Part shown: in pieces, positions 19,321-28,563 of the stretch
Position numbering within the stretch: position 1 is the stretch's first letter
Layout of the letters: each line of letters opens with the position of its first letter
NCBI RefSeq assembly: GCF_039545795.1
Contig: NZ_CP154260.1
Coordinates: 3,043,001-3,107,000 of the forward strand
Reading direction: 5' to 3'
DNA: 64,000 nucleotides
From: Chitinophaga niabensis
GTDB lineage: Bacteria > Bacteroidota > Bacteroidia > Chitinophagales > Chitinophagaceae
Notes under the pieces: generated by a model
Seen by the model: the letters and a program-made list of their open reading frames with translations, nothing else
Told to the model about the DNA's origin: nothing
Databases searched by the model: none
Made by a program: the position numbers and the translations under genes

Positions 19321-19404
19321 GATAATACGATTATAATACGAATATAAGGCTTAATAATATTACTGCAAGATTTTCGTATTGTGGCATTATGTCATCTTTG
19401 TTTT

Positions 19405-20118
19405 ATGATAGATTATTCCAAAGATCCACTCTGGCAAAGGATCAACGATTTTAGTCCGGATGACCCGGAAGCCCTTATCCCCTTCTCCGGCAAACTGGCC
19501 AGGGAGCAGAACTGGAGTGCAACCTTTACCCAAAGAGCTATCCATGAATACAAACGGTTTGTTTACCTCTGCTGCGTATCTCCCACCGGCGCCTCCCCTT
19601 CCCAGATCGTTGACGAAGTATGGCATCTTCACCTCGAATACACCCAAAACTACTGGGAGGACTTCTGTGATAAAACGCTGGGCAGAAAATTACACCACCA
19701 CCCTTCCAAAGGAGGGCCACACGAAAAGAAGAAGTACGCACACTGGCTGAAAGACACGCTCAAAACCTATAAGCAGGTTTTCAGAAAAAATCCTCCGGAT
19801 GATATCTGGAAGAAATACTCCGCTTTTGGTTTGCCCCGCGAACGATCAGTTCCCTTTTCAAGCTGGCACCTTGTATTCCTGTTCTTTTCAGGTATCGTTC
19901 TGCTCACAGGCTGCAACTCAGGGCCGGTTACGATAACAATAGTGGTATTGTTTGGTTTCTTTGCCCTGCTCACTATTTCAAGCTCGCTTGCGAAAGGAGG
20001 AAAGAAAGGAACTGACAATAACTCCTGCAGCGGTGGTGGATGTGGAAGCGGATGTAGCAGCGGCAGTGGTGGATGCGGAAGTGGATGCGGAGGCGGGTGC
20101 GGAGGATGTGGGGGATAA
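19405..20118 (+). CDS. GRDP-like glycine-rich-domain protein with Cys/Gly tail
   Basis: I start at ATG 19405 (MIDYSKDPLWQRI) rather than the in-frame GTG at 19381. 237 residues. The N-terminal domain carries VDEVWHLHLEYTQNYWEDFC (69-88) and LGRKLHHHPSKGG (92-104), the signature of the glycine-rich-domain-containing (GRDP-like, PF07173-type) family also known from plants and fungi. Two membrane segments follow (about 153-169 and 176-192). The last 30 residues are nearly all Gly, Cys and Ser, with eight Cys in GC/CG spacing. Function unknown. The His/Asp/Glu cluster could bind metal, and the tail could form disulfides or bind metal outside the membrane; both are inference. Confidence 0.75.
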   Translation: MIDYSKDPLWQRINDFSPDDPEALIPFSGKLAREQNWSATFTQRAIHEYKRFVYLCCVSPTGASPSQIVDEVWHLHLEYTQNYWEDFCDKTLGRKLHHHPSKGGPHEKKKYAHWLKDTLKTYKQVFRKNPPDDIWKKYSAFGLPRERSVPFSSWHLVFLFFSGIVLLTGCNSGPVTITIVVLFGFFALLTISSSLAKGGKKGTDNNSCSGGGCGSGCSSGSGGCGSGCGGGCGGCGG

Positions 20119-20217
20119 TTGATAGAACATGTAAAACACTGAAGTGAAGGCTTTTCTTTCGGCTGCTATTCGAATCCCGTAGTCGGGTTAGCACTTCACT
20201 TTAAAAACACTATTAGA

Positions 20218-21066
20218 ATGGAACAATTCGTAAACCCAATCGGTGTACCAGCGCTTAGCAGCATATTTCTTGGGATTGTAAGACTGGTATTGGTCATTTG
20301 TTTGTTAGGTGCAGACCCTGTATCACGGGGATTCGGAAATATCTGTATCATTTTATACTGCGTTGCTGTTGCCCGGCATCTTCTGTTTTACTTTACGGAA
20401 CCGGTACCGGATAATATCTACAACTTCCTGCTTGACCTGATCACGCCTTGTTTATATGGATTCCTGCTGTATCATATCTTATCCATATACGAGTCAGATT
20501 TTTTAGTGCTGTTGGTCAGCCTGTTTTTGCCTGCCTTCATGTATACCTTCTTATTTGCACGGGAACCAGATCAGGGAATGAGTAAAAGAACTTTGTGGGC
20601 AGGGATCTTTGGATATATATTATTTCTTCTGCTTGTATTAAATTATTCGTTTGATCGATCCAATCCTGCATTGGAGCAATATTTCCTGGCAAAAAAATTC
20701 TCCGTAACTACCGGATCTGATGCTGCGGGGGATAAAGGAGAAAGTTTCCATTTTAACCTTATCCATATAGACAGCATTCCTTCATCTGCCAACTGGGTGG
20801 CGATAGATCAGAAAGCCTGCCAATACTATCATAATAGCTGGATGTATAAAACGATTGAACTTGAAAATGAAACATTCATGGTACTGGACAAAAAGACTTT
20901 TTCAAATCACATGCATCAGTGTTCTTTGTTGCTGCAAAAGATCAATGGCCCTGTTCAATCAAGGGTGATCACTGAATTGCAATACGCTCAGTTTGAAAAA
21001 GGAGATACTTTCCATATTGAAAAACATAAAGGTGCTTTGGGAATAACATGGTTGACTTATTACTAA
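20218..21066 (+). CDS. Multi-pass membrane protein of unknown function
   Basis: 282 residues. Four or five hydrophobic helices fill residues 15-150 (LSSIFLGIVRLVLVICLLG, FGNICIILYCVAVARHLLFYF, LVLLVSLFLPAFMYTFLF, LWAGIFGYILFLLLVLNY). A soluble C-terminal domain of about 130 residues follows, without a known motif. It follows the GRDP-like gene by 99 bp and overlaps the end of the convergent SGNH gene by 4 bp. No family recognised. Confidence 0.65.
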   Translation: MEQFVNPIGVPALSSIFLGIVRLVLVICLLGADPVSRGFGNICIILYCVAVARHLLFYFTEPVPDNIYNFLLDLITPCLYGFLLYHILSIYESDFLVLLVSLFLPAFMYTFLFAREPDQGMSKRTLWAGIFGYILFLLLVLNYSFDRSNPALEQYFLAKKFSVTTGSDAAGDKGESFHFNLIHIDSIPSSANWVAIDQKACQYYHNSWMYKTIELENETFMVLDKKTFSNHMHQCSLLLQKINGPVQSRVITELQYAQFEKGDTFHIEKHKGALGITWLTYY

Positions 21067-22019
21067 AGTCTGAAACTGCCAAGCAGGAAGGTTCTGTTCA
21101 ATAAATCCTTTGCAGAGATACGAAAATAACGGTATTTCGCCACTCCATCTACGTCCAGATTATAATCCTTTACCTGTACCGTGGTACCGGCTGCTTTTAT
21201 CCGTCCGGCGTCCATCCACTGAACGGAGTCTTTACTGGCCTGTATCCTGAAACTATCGATATATCTTTCTCCGCCCGTACGCCAGTGCAGGCCTTTTGCT
21301 GTTTGATCAACAGATAACAATTTCACAGGCCCTCTCCGTACAGTATCCATAATATTTTTTTCTGCCACGCGCTCAAACAGAATGCGGTGCCCTGGTATAT
21401 TCAGATGGATACCATCCTGATCATATTGCTTATTGATAGTATAATCAGCATTGGCAAAGGGCTCCCAGAAATTAATTACTTTATTGCCATATGTAGCCAG
21501 CAGCCAGTCCCGCATCTGTGGCAATGTATTACGCGAACGTCCGAAAGTATTGGTACGTGGCTGGGTAGTGGTTACCCACACAGGAATATTTTTATCTGTT
21601 GCGGCTTGTATGATCGTACGAAAATTAGCCTTCTGCTCTTCCAGGCTATAACCAGCAGCCGCGTCATTGGTGGGTAGATTGAGAATGATAGCATCCGGAT
21701 GAAAGCTAAGTGCTTTGGTAATATTTCTTTTTTCGTCCGGCTCCGGCCGGCCTTCTTTCCTGGTGCCGGTGGGCATTACTTCGTAAGTAGAATAGCCAGT
21801 CTTCGAGATGTTCCGCACCGCTACTTCCGGTCCCAGTGAATGGGCAAAGCGGTTAACCCAGCAGCTGTCTTTTGGCTTGATGCCGTATCCTTCTGCTGTA
21901 GAAGAGCCCACTACAACGATTGTATACCGGTGATTATCCAACGTATTTTTGCAGCCAGCGGTCAGCAACAAGCACATGATCGCCGCTGACAATTGAGCGG
22001 CCGCCGTATTTCTTCGCAT
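21063..22019 (-). CDS. SGNH/GDSL hydrolase lipoprotein
   Basis: The frame reaches a GTG at 22103 overlapping the porP stop, but the ATG at 22019 gives a proper lipoprotein signal (MRRNTAAAQLSAAIMCLLLTAGCKN), so I use 22019. SGNH blocks: block I VVVGSSTAEGYG with nucleophile Ser; block III LNLPTNDAAAG with Asn; block V DGIHLNIPGH with the catalytic Asp/His. A C-terminal beta domain of about 90 residues ends the protein. Probably a surface- or periplasm-facing esterase or acetyl-hydrolase. It is 80 bp downstream of porP and could be co-transcribed with it. Confidence 0.85.
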   Translation of the reverse strand: MRRNTAAAQLSAAIMCLLLTAGCKNTLDNHRYTIVVVGSSTAEGYGIKPKDSCWVNRFAHSLGPEVAVRNISKTGYSTYEVMPTGTRKEGRPEPDEKRNITKALSFHPDAIILNLPTNDAAAGYSLEEQKANFRTIIQAATDKNIPVWVTTTQPRTNTFGRSRNTLPQMRDWLLATYGNKVINFWEPFANADYTINKQYDQDGIHLNIPGHRILFERVAEKNIMDTVRRGPVKLLSVDQTAKGLHWRTGGERYIDSFRIQASKDSVQWMDAGRIKAAGTTVQVKDYNLDVDGVAKYRYFRISAKDLLNRTFLLGSFRL

Positions 22020-22099
22020 GAGCGAATAGATTATAAGATGGAGGAATAAAAAGTAAGATAATTTATTTTCCGGAAAAACAGTGATCATAATACGGCAAA

Positions 22100-23062
22100 T
22101 CACCAGCCCATTTTAGGCATTCCGGACTGATCATCTCTCAAAAACTTAAACCCAATACTTAGCACATGGCTACCTTTGCTGTAAGATGATACATACGAAC
22201 TAACTCCCCACTCGTATAAATAACTGAATGAAATATTCTTGAGGAAATTAAGGCCCAGACCGGCACCCAATGCATCATTCTTTCTATACGTGCCTCCTAT
22301 CCAGAGCAGATCCCTGTACCAGAACTTTGCATTTAAATCATAGCGGAGGGGATTAGCAAAATCAGATTTGACGATACCAGACAGCCAGAGGCTGGTAGCC
22401 TCATCATTAAACCGGAAAACGTACCCGAGAGATCCCAGTAGCTGTCCTTTGTATTTCGACTCACTCTTAGGCGCATCAATAAATCTGGAGGGGATGATCT
22501 GCATAAACGATACACCTCCAAAAAAGTTTTTCCCGTTCAATTGTAACCCTGCATTCAGATCAGGAGAATATTTTTTTGACAGGGATGCCTGCCCGGCCGT
22601 TGCAGGATCAACAGGCTGGTCCGGGTTAACGCTTTTAGAAATATCATATTGGGTACGGTGCAGCCCGCCTGCAAATCCGGCGGACAAAACCAGGCCCTGG
22701 GATAAAGGCAAATGATAAGCATAGCCAACATTCAGATTTACGCTGGCATAAGGCCCTATCTTATCATAATAAAGATTAAAACCGATACCATGGCCTTTGC
22801 TGACAATGGAATCCGATAGTTCATCTACATCTGTCCGTAACCGCATTTCGCCATTCAGCCATGCAGTAGCAGGAGCACCATCGATACCTACCCATTGCCT
22901 GTGCAAGCCCATCCGAAACTGGCCATAATCTTCTATACCGGTGGCAGCAGGATTAAGGAATGAAGGATTCAGGTTGAACATCGATTGTTGTGGCCGTGTT
23001 TGTGCAATGCCTTCATAACTGAGGGTCATTGCGAGCAAAAACGTTATTATAAATTGTTTCAT
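22100..23062 (-). CDS. PorP/SprF family T9SS outer-membrane protein
   Basis: 320 residues with a signal peptide (MKQFIITFLLAMTLSYEGIAQ). The family signature follows: QSMFNLNPSFLNPAATGIEDYGQFRMGLHRQW near the start of the mature protein, then alternating beta strands and a C-terminal barrel-like segment. PorP/SprF proteins are 14-strand outer-membrane proteins that work with the type IX secretion system. SprF is needed for export of the adhesin SprB in Flavobacterium. It lies 60 bp downstream of, and in line with, the MBG-repeat type B protein, so the two probably form a substrate/partner pair. Confidence 0.9.
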   Translation of the reverse strand: MKQFIITFLLAMTLSYEGIAQTRPQQSMFNLNPSFLNPAATGIEDYGQFRMGLHRQWVGIDGAPATAWLNGEMRLRTDVDELSDSIVSKGHGIGFNLYYDKIGPYASVNLNVGYAYHLPLSQGLVLSAGFAGGLHRTQYDISKSVNPDQPVDPATAGQASLSKKYSPDLNAGLQLNGKNFFGGVSFMQIIPSRFIDAPKSESKYKGQLLGSLGYVFRFNDEATSLWLSGIVKSDFANPLRYDLNAKFWYRDLLWIGGTYRKNDALGAGLGLNFLKNISFSYLYEWGVSSYVSSYSKGSHVLSIGFKFLRDDQSGMPKMGW

Positions 23063-23122
23063 GTAATTATTTTTTGAACATCAAACTTCAAGACGATTAA
23101 TGATTAATGGCTATTTAAAAAC

Positions 23123-26100
23123 TCACCTTACCAGGTTCAACCATCCTGTAACAGGCGCTTCACCGGGAGCCTTAATAATGCGGTAGAAATAAACACCGGC
23201 AGGCAGGTCTCTACCTGCATTCCTTCCATCCCAGCGGGTAAAATTCTTTGAATTAAATACAACCTGTCCATCACGGTTCACTACTGCCACATCAGCCTGC
23301 TGATAATTGGCCAGTTCCGGAATAGTCCAGTAATCATTAATACCATCGCCATTAGGTGAAAAAGTATTAGGAATGTTAAAGGTCTGTATATTTACCTGCA
23401 GGGTAAAACGGCTGCTACAACCCTGCTGGTTGGTAACAGTTACGGAGTAATTATCGGATACTCTTACGGTGATCGCATTCGTAGTCTCGCCTTTGCCCCA
23501 TAAATAGCTGGCCCCGGTCGGTGCTGTCAGCTGATATGCCCCTGCTCCTGCCGGGCTTTGCGTTATACTACCTGAAGGCGCCTGCAATACTGTTAGCTGG
23601 CCGCTTACATAACTGAAACTATAGTTTGTGGCAGATCCCCCGGAAGGAGTTAAGGGATAATTACCTGCTGCCGTGTGGGATGGTATATTAACAACCGGCG
23701 CACTGCTTAGGGCAGAAGCATTCTCTCCGTTTTTAAACCCTGTATAGCTCAGAGGCACCGATGCAAGCACATCTGCAGGACAGATCGTTTTATCACCTGC
23801 TGTGGCTGTGAGTACAGCTTTGCTGATCACCAGGTTAGCCGGGCTGTAATTAAGCACATAGTTACTATTCAATGCCAGCGTATTTTGTGCTATAACATAA
23901 CTGCCTGCATTCTCACCTGCTGCTCTGCCCAATGCACCTGTAAATGCATCACCGGCAATAAGTGCAGGTGAAAAAGTATAGGTCAATACAGGATCAGCAT
24001 CGCCATACACTTTGCTTTTCGCCTCAGCAGTAACGGTGATCGGTTTTCCTGTAACAGTTAAATTGTTACCTGTATAAGAAATTGCATAATTGCTGTTCAA
24101 TGCCAATGTTCCCTGGTTAATGGCATACACACCGGTATTCTCTCCGGTTGCCCTGCTTAATGCACCGGTAAATGCATCGCCAGCTGCCAGAGCAGGAGAC
24201 ACGGTATAGGTCAATACCGGATCAGCGCTGCCATAAACTTTGCTTTTTGCCTCAGCAGTAACGGTGATCGCTTTTGCTGTAATGGTTAAACTGGCACTTG
24301 TATAAGAAATTGTGTAATTGCTGCTCAATGCCAGTGTTCCCTGGTTAATGGTATATGCTCCGGCGTACTCTCCGGCGGGCCTGCTTAATGCACCCGTAAA
24401 TGCATCACCAGTTACCAGTGCAGGTGAAAAAGTATAGGTCAATGCAGGATCAGCATTACCATATACTTTGCTTTTCGTCTCAGCAGTAACGGTGATCACT
24501 TTCGCTGTAATAGCTAAGTTATTCCCTGCATAAGAAACTGCATAATTACTGTTCAATGCCAATGTCCCCTGGTTAATGGCATACACTCCGGTATTCTCTC
24601 CGATAACCCTGCTTAATGAACCTGTAAATGCATCACCAGCTACCAGCGCAGGAGAAACAGTATACGTCAATGCCGGATCAGCACTGCCATATATTTTGCT
24701 TTTTGACTCAGCTGTAACAGTTATGTTTCTGGGGTTTACTACCAGTGCATGACCAATGGGGGCAGCGGGAAGATAATTTCCGTCACCGGCCTGGGAAGCT
24801 GTAATAGTAGTAGTGCCGGCACCAACAATATGTACATGGCCGCCAACAATTGTTGCTACGCTATGATCGCTGCTGGTATAGGTAATAGCTAATGTTGAAC
24901 TGCTTGAAGCACCAGGATTAAAATCAGGATCACCATAAGTTTTAGACAGTAGCGTACTACCATTAAACGTAATGGTCTGCGGAACCGGGTTGTGGATCTT
25001 AACACCTGCAGCAGGTGAGATATTGTTAAGTGTAGTGGTGGAATTGCAGCCATGTGTACTTTCAATAATGGCACCATTGAGGTTTAGGCTGCTGCCAACT
25101 GAAATACCATCCGGGTCCTGATCTGTAGCGGTTACAGTGTATTGGAATATTAGTGAAGATGAACCGCTGCCTGAAATATAAGTTGCCTGAACAGTTCCCC
25201 CGGTATTCAGTGTAACAGGAACAGAAGGAACTCCTCCTGTAGTATTTACAACCACATCCTCCGTATAATCTACTTTAAAATTCAGCGGATCATTACCATG
25301 ATAGGTTGCATCTGCAGGAACTGTTACAGCAGCAACAACCGGTGTTGGATTTACCGTTATCGTAAAATTAGTTGGAGTACCAATGCAGGTACCAGCAACA
25401 GGTGTAACGGTGAAGATTACATTTACCGGTGTATGAGTTGTATTCGTCAATGCACCACTGATATTACCTGAACCGGAAGCTGTAATACCTGTTACGGATG
25501 CGGTGTTGTTCCTCGTCCAATTGAATGCGGTTACGCCGGCTGATCCTCCCGGTACGATGGGCGTGATATTACTACCCGAACAAATTGTTTGCGTAAGAGT
25601 TGTTGGCGAAGTAACCGATGCTTTATTCTTCACCTCTACTGTAACCGTGATGGGAGGGGTTGTACAACCATCCACTGTAGAAGTAATGGTAAAGGTGACT
25701 ATTACCGGTGATGCAGTGGTATTAACGAGCACACCACTAATATCTCCGGTGCCGCTTGCTGCCATACCTGTTACTTCAGTGGTATTATCACGGGTCCAGT
25801 TGAAGGTAGCTGCTCCCGAAGCCGGATTCGTTAATGCAATCGTGGTGATAGACGCCCCGGAGCAAATAGATTGTGAAGAAGGGGTAGCCTGGGCCGCACC
25901 AGGATCTGTTACTGTAAATGTTGCTGTTCGCTGATGCGCACATCCATATGGATCTGTATAATCGTACCAAATTACCTGTGTACCAACAGCCGGATCAAAG
26001 AGCCCGCCGGAAACACCAGTCCCGGAATAAGTTCCGCCTGCTGGTGATCCTGTAGTCAATACAATAGGAGCTGAATTGGAACAAATAACCGATGGTGCCG

Positions 26101-27085
26101 TAAAACTAATGGGGTTGGCAGGACAGACAACCGTAATTGAATACGCCCTTGATCCCGAGCATCCGCTTGCATCAGATGTTGTAACGGTAAAATTAAAAGT
26201 ACCTGTTGCTGTAGGTGTTCCGGATATAGTACCACTAGCGGAGAGGATAAGGCCCGGAGGTAATGCGCCGGCAGTAATGGTGTATCCCGGAGCCCCTAAT
26301 GCGCCGGTCTGCGACAATGATCGATTATATGCCGAACCTGCTACACCACCAGTTAAGGTCGATGGGTTAACGGTGAGTACCGGACATACATATGGTGTAT
26401 AAGTTACTTCATCAACGCCAATATAGTCACTGTTTGCTCCGCTAGGGCCGCCATTTGTAACAAAATACCGGAATGCGATGCGCCCGGAAGTAGGAGCCGG
26501 CAATCCGGATATGGTGATGGTATATAACGTCCAGGTCTGCGGATATACGTTTGTCACCAGTGTAGGGTTAATAGACAGCAGGGTGGTAGTAAAATCACCA
26601 AATCCGAAAGCGGTGGTCCCTACGTTGGTACTGGCCCCGTTAGTACTTAACCGCACTTCCAGCCGGTCAGGAAAATCAGTCATGGTAGGTCCAATAAGGG
26701 ACTTACGTGTATAGAATGTAAAAACATCTCCGTTACGCAATGTTCGGTTTGGTGTTACCAGCCAGTTGCTGATCGTTCCTGTGCCTCCTGTTGTGCTGGC
26801 GAAGCTGGCAGCTATGTATGCATTATCAACGCCGGCATAAGCATCGAAAGGTCCAGCGTCAGGGAATGCAGAAGTTGGAGTTCCCTGAAACCATCTGTTT
26901 GGGCCTAATGGGCTACTGTTGTTTTGTAAAAACCAACCTGATCCGGGAAGGGTAGTGATATCATTAAAACTTTCCGTGTATCCCTGCGCGTAGCCGGCAT
27001 TAAACCGCATCAGGAATGTTAGTGAAAGGAGTAACCAGCTTTTCCAGGTAAATACAAAGCTATAAGCTCGGGATTTTCGTTTCAT
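23123..27085 (-). CDS. Large MBG-repeat surface protein with T9SS type B sorting domain
   Basis: 1320 residues. Signal peptide to about residue 33 (ending AGYAQG). Order of parts: a jelly-roll choice-of-anchor-J-like domain (about 35-230); a putative Ig domain with YNRSLSQTGALGAPGYTI and LPPGLILSASGTISGTP; PKD-like and Ig-like domains; a bacterial Ig-like segment (TYGDPDFNPGA...); four tandem 76-residue MBG repeats (about 785-1088, each with K-S-K-x-Y-G-x-A-D-P-x-L-T-Y); a short Ig-like domain; and a CHU_C type B tail (IPNTFSPNGDGINDYW ... RWDGRNAGRDLPAGVYFYRI ... WLNLVR). Predicted to be exported by the T9SS and displayed as an adhesin. The porP/sprF gene follows directly. Confidence 0.9.
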   Translation of the reverse strand: MKRKSRAYSFVFTWKSWLLLSLTFLMRFNAGYAQGYTESFNDITTLPGSGWFLQNNSSPLGPNRWFQGTPTSAFPDAGPFDAYAGVDNAYIAASFASTTGGTGTISNWLVTPNRTLRNGDVFTFYTRKSLIGPTMTDFPDRLEVRLSTNGASTNVGTTAFGFGDFTTTLLSINPTLVTNVYPQTWTLYTITISGLPAPTSGRIAFRYFVTNGGPSGANSDYIGVDEVTYTPYVCPVLTVNPSTLTGGVAGSAYNRSLSQTGALGAPGYTITAGALPPGLILSASGTISGTPTATGTFNFTVTTSDASGCSGSRAYSITVVCPANPISFTAPSVICSNSAPIVLTTGSPAGGTYSGTGVSGGLFDPAVGTQVIWYDYTDPYGCAHQRTATFTVTDPGAAQATPSSQSICSGASITTIALTNPASGAATFNWTRDNTTEVTGMAASGTGDISGVLVNTTASPVIVTFTITSTVDGCTTPPITVTVEVKNKASVTSPTTLTQTICSGSNITPIVPGGSAGVTAFNWTRNNTASVTGITASGSGNISGALTNTTHTPVNVIFTVTPVAGTCIGTPTNFTITVNPTPVVAAVTVPADATYHGNDPLNFKVDYTEDVVVNTTGGVPSVPVTLNTGGTVQATYISGSGSSSLIFQYTVTATDQDPDGISVGSSLNLNGAIIESTHGCNSTTTLNNISPAAGVKIHNPVPQTITFNGSTLLSKTYGDPDFNPGASSSSTLAITYTSSDHSVATIVGGHVHIVGAGTTTITASQAGDGNYLPAAPIGHALVVNPRNITVTAESKSKIYGSADPALTYTVSPALVAGDAFTGSLSRVIGENTGVYAINQGTLALNSNYAVSYAGNNLAITAKVITVTAETKSKVYGNADPALTYTFSPALVTGDAFTGALSRPAGEYAGAYTINQGTLALSSNYTISYTSASLTITAKAITVTAEAKSKVYGSADPVLTYTVSPALAAGDAFTGALSRATGENTGVYAINQGTLALNSNYAISYTGNNLTVTGKPITVTAEAKSKVYGDADPVLTYTFSPALIAGDAFTGALGRAAGENAGSYVIAQNTLALNSNYVLNYSPANLVISKAVLTATAGDKTICPADVLASVPLSYTGFKNGENASALSSAPVVNIPSHTAAGNYPLTPSGGSATNYSFSYVSGQLTVLQAPSGSITQSPAGAGAYQLTAPTGASYLWGKGETTNAITVRVSDNYSVTVTNQQGCSSRFTLQVNIQTFNIPNTFSPNGDGINDYWTIPELANYQQADVAVVNRDGQVVFNSKNFTRWDGRNAGRDLPAGVYFYRIIKAPGEAPVTGWLNLVR
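23818..24730 (-). repeat. Four 228-bp coding repeats (MBG domains)
   Basis: The string TAACGGTGAT recurs at 24031, 24259 and 24487, and its variant TAACAGTTAT at 24715, an exact 228-bp period (76 codons). The units are highly similar at DNA level, so copy number may vary by recombination without breaking the frame. Confidence 0.85.
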
Positions 27086-27870
27086 GGAGAGGAATATGTT
27101 GCTTAATTTTTAAAACGTAGGATTGAATGAACAGCGGTATGTTAGTCCTGAGGACTAATGAAGCTATTCAGCGGTTGGCTATACTAAAAATATAAGCCGC
27201 CTGGTGAAAGATTTTCTGAAGAGAAATAGCAGGAAAAATGCCTTTCAAAAAGTAAATAATAGTTCATTCGTGTTGTTTTTTCACAAGGTAAAAGGGATCA
27301 GCTAAAATGAGGTTACTGCCAACCTCGTGTCTAAAGCCAGTGCAATGTAATAGATTCAGTCTAAAAAAGTAGTGAAAAAATATCATATTAAAAAAAGTTT
27401 ATTAATAACAGTAACATACAGAGTTAGTTAACTAACCTGACCGCTACCTAAACAACCACCCTATTTCTATTTTTTACCTATGCTGCAAATAAAAATCTAC
27501 TATTTTGTACTCCCTAACACCCCCACTATAAATAGTATGAAATTCAATCGTTTCAGCATAAAGATCCCAACGCTGCTATTATTGACGATCACCACCTGAA
27601 CTTCCTGGTGTACATTGGTAATAATTATTACGAAATAGCACTGGAAGCCGGGAAGGAGTATATCGTTAACTATACTGCTTATTAAGAACAAATGTGGCCA
27701 CTGCATTTGTTGGTACATTCAAGCCACCTGTAACAACGGTCTTTACAATTGACTAACAACCGGGAACCCCGGTTACCTGCTGCTCAATAGATCAAAGGAA
27801 TTAAGGCACAGGACTATTATTGTGATTATGTTAGCATTATAATAAAAAAAGGATACTTATCTTTATTAGC
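27086..27870. other. Long A+T-rich intergenic region with palindromes
   Basis: 785 bases between divergent genes. It holds two palindromes with a shared half-site, TTAGTCC-TGA-GGACTAA (27142-27158) and GTTAGTTAACTAAC (27423-27436), a small hairpin GAGGTT-N6-AACCTC near 27310, and a degraded gene tail at 27536-27685. A near-consensus -7 element for the minus-strand gene (TACGTTTT) lies at 27111-27118. No complete gene is seen. Confidence 0.5.
27536..27685 (+). pseudogene. Remnant of a small gene (C-terminal 49 codons)
   Basis: After a TAG at 27533, the frame reads YEIQSFQHKDPNAAIIDD, then LNFLVYIGNNYYEIALEAG, and ends KEYIVNYTAY with TAA. There is no start codon, but residue composition and the alternating beta-strand pattern look like real protein rather than chance. 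A different frame starts at ATG 27538 and stops after 20 codons, as if an N-terminus and C-terminus were out of register. I read it as the tail of a decayed small gene. Family not recognised. Confidence 0.4.
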
Positions 27871-28407
27871 ATGATACGGACGATCCTTTTTGCTGCTATT
27901 TTGATGTCGGGTGTAGCTGTAAAGGCACAGGTGGTTTCACCTTTCGGAGCTGTTAATGCTACGGAATCTGACTTTAGGCATCCTCTGCAGGTAAGCGATA
28001 CCAACAAGATCCATAAGAAATGGTTTGTTACAAAATACGCAGGCATTTCTTCCGGCTTTCTGGTATCCGGAGGGAGAGGTAACTCCTTCCTGTCCGTACC
28101 TTTGGCATTGCAGGTTAACCGCCAGCTGACCAATAACCTGTACGCCTTCGGAGGTGTATCTGTGGCTCCTTATATTTTCCCTGATACCAGAGCCCCCTAT
28201 CAAACCATGATTAGCAAGAACAAGAGCTTCCTGCAGTCCAACAACTTTACTACCTATTCAGATGCGAAAATAGGCATGATGTATATCAACACTGAAAGAA
28301 CATTCTCCATTTCCGGTAGCATTGGCGTAAGCAGAGGCAATTTCAACAGCTATTCTCCCCTTTATACGCCGGTGTTTTCTCCTGTGCGGGGAAATACCCG
28401 CTTTTAA
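27871..28407 (+). CDS. Small exported outer-membrane-type protein, unknown function
   Basis: 178 residues with a signal peptide (MIRTILFAAILMSGVAVKAQ). The mature part alternates hydrophobic and polar residues (KWFVTKYAGISSGFLV, FLSVPLALQVNRQLTNNLYAFGGVSVAP, FSISGSIGVSRGNF), as in a short beta-barrel or lipocalin-like envelope protein. The sequence FLSVPLALQVNRQLTNNLYAFGG has the look of a conserved Bacteroidota family without assigned function. A near-consensus -7 element (TATCTTTA) lies about 10 bp before the start. Confidence 0.7.
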   Translation: MIRTILFAAILMSGVAVKAQVVSPFGAVNATESDFRHPLQVSDTNKIHKKWFVTKYAGISSGFLVSGGRGNSFLSVPLALQVNRQLTNNLYAFGGVSVAPYIFPDTRAPYQTMISKNKSFLQSNNFTTYSDAKIGMMYINTERTFSISGSIGVSRGNFNSYSPLYTPVFSPVRGNTRF

Positions 28408-28563
28408 TCTCCCAATTCCAACATCCCGGTAACGATTCAGGACTTAGCATGTTATTCACTCATTCATTTCCGGGAATTGCTCATTCTTCTTTTTACCGTG
28501 AGGGTATTATCATTAACATTGAAGCTATAATAAACAGCCTTCAATATGCTTACTCACAACCGG

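Noticed and set aside
20160..20200. T-loop-like TTCGAATCC near 20170, considered as a tRNA
   Set aside because: No matching T-stem, acceptor stem or anticodon arm around it.
22020..22103. GTG at 22103 overlapping the porP stop as the SGNH hydrolase start
   Set aside because: It would put 28 extra residues before a clear lipoprotein signal that starts at ATG 22019.
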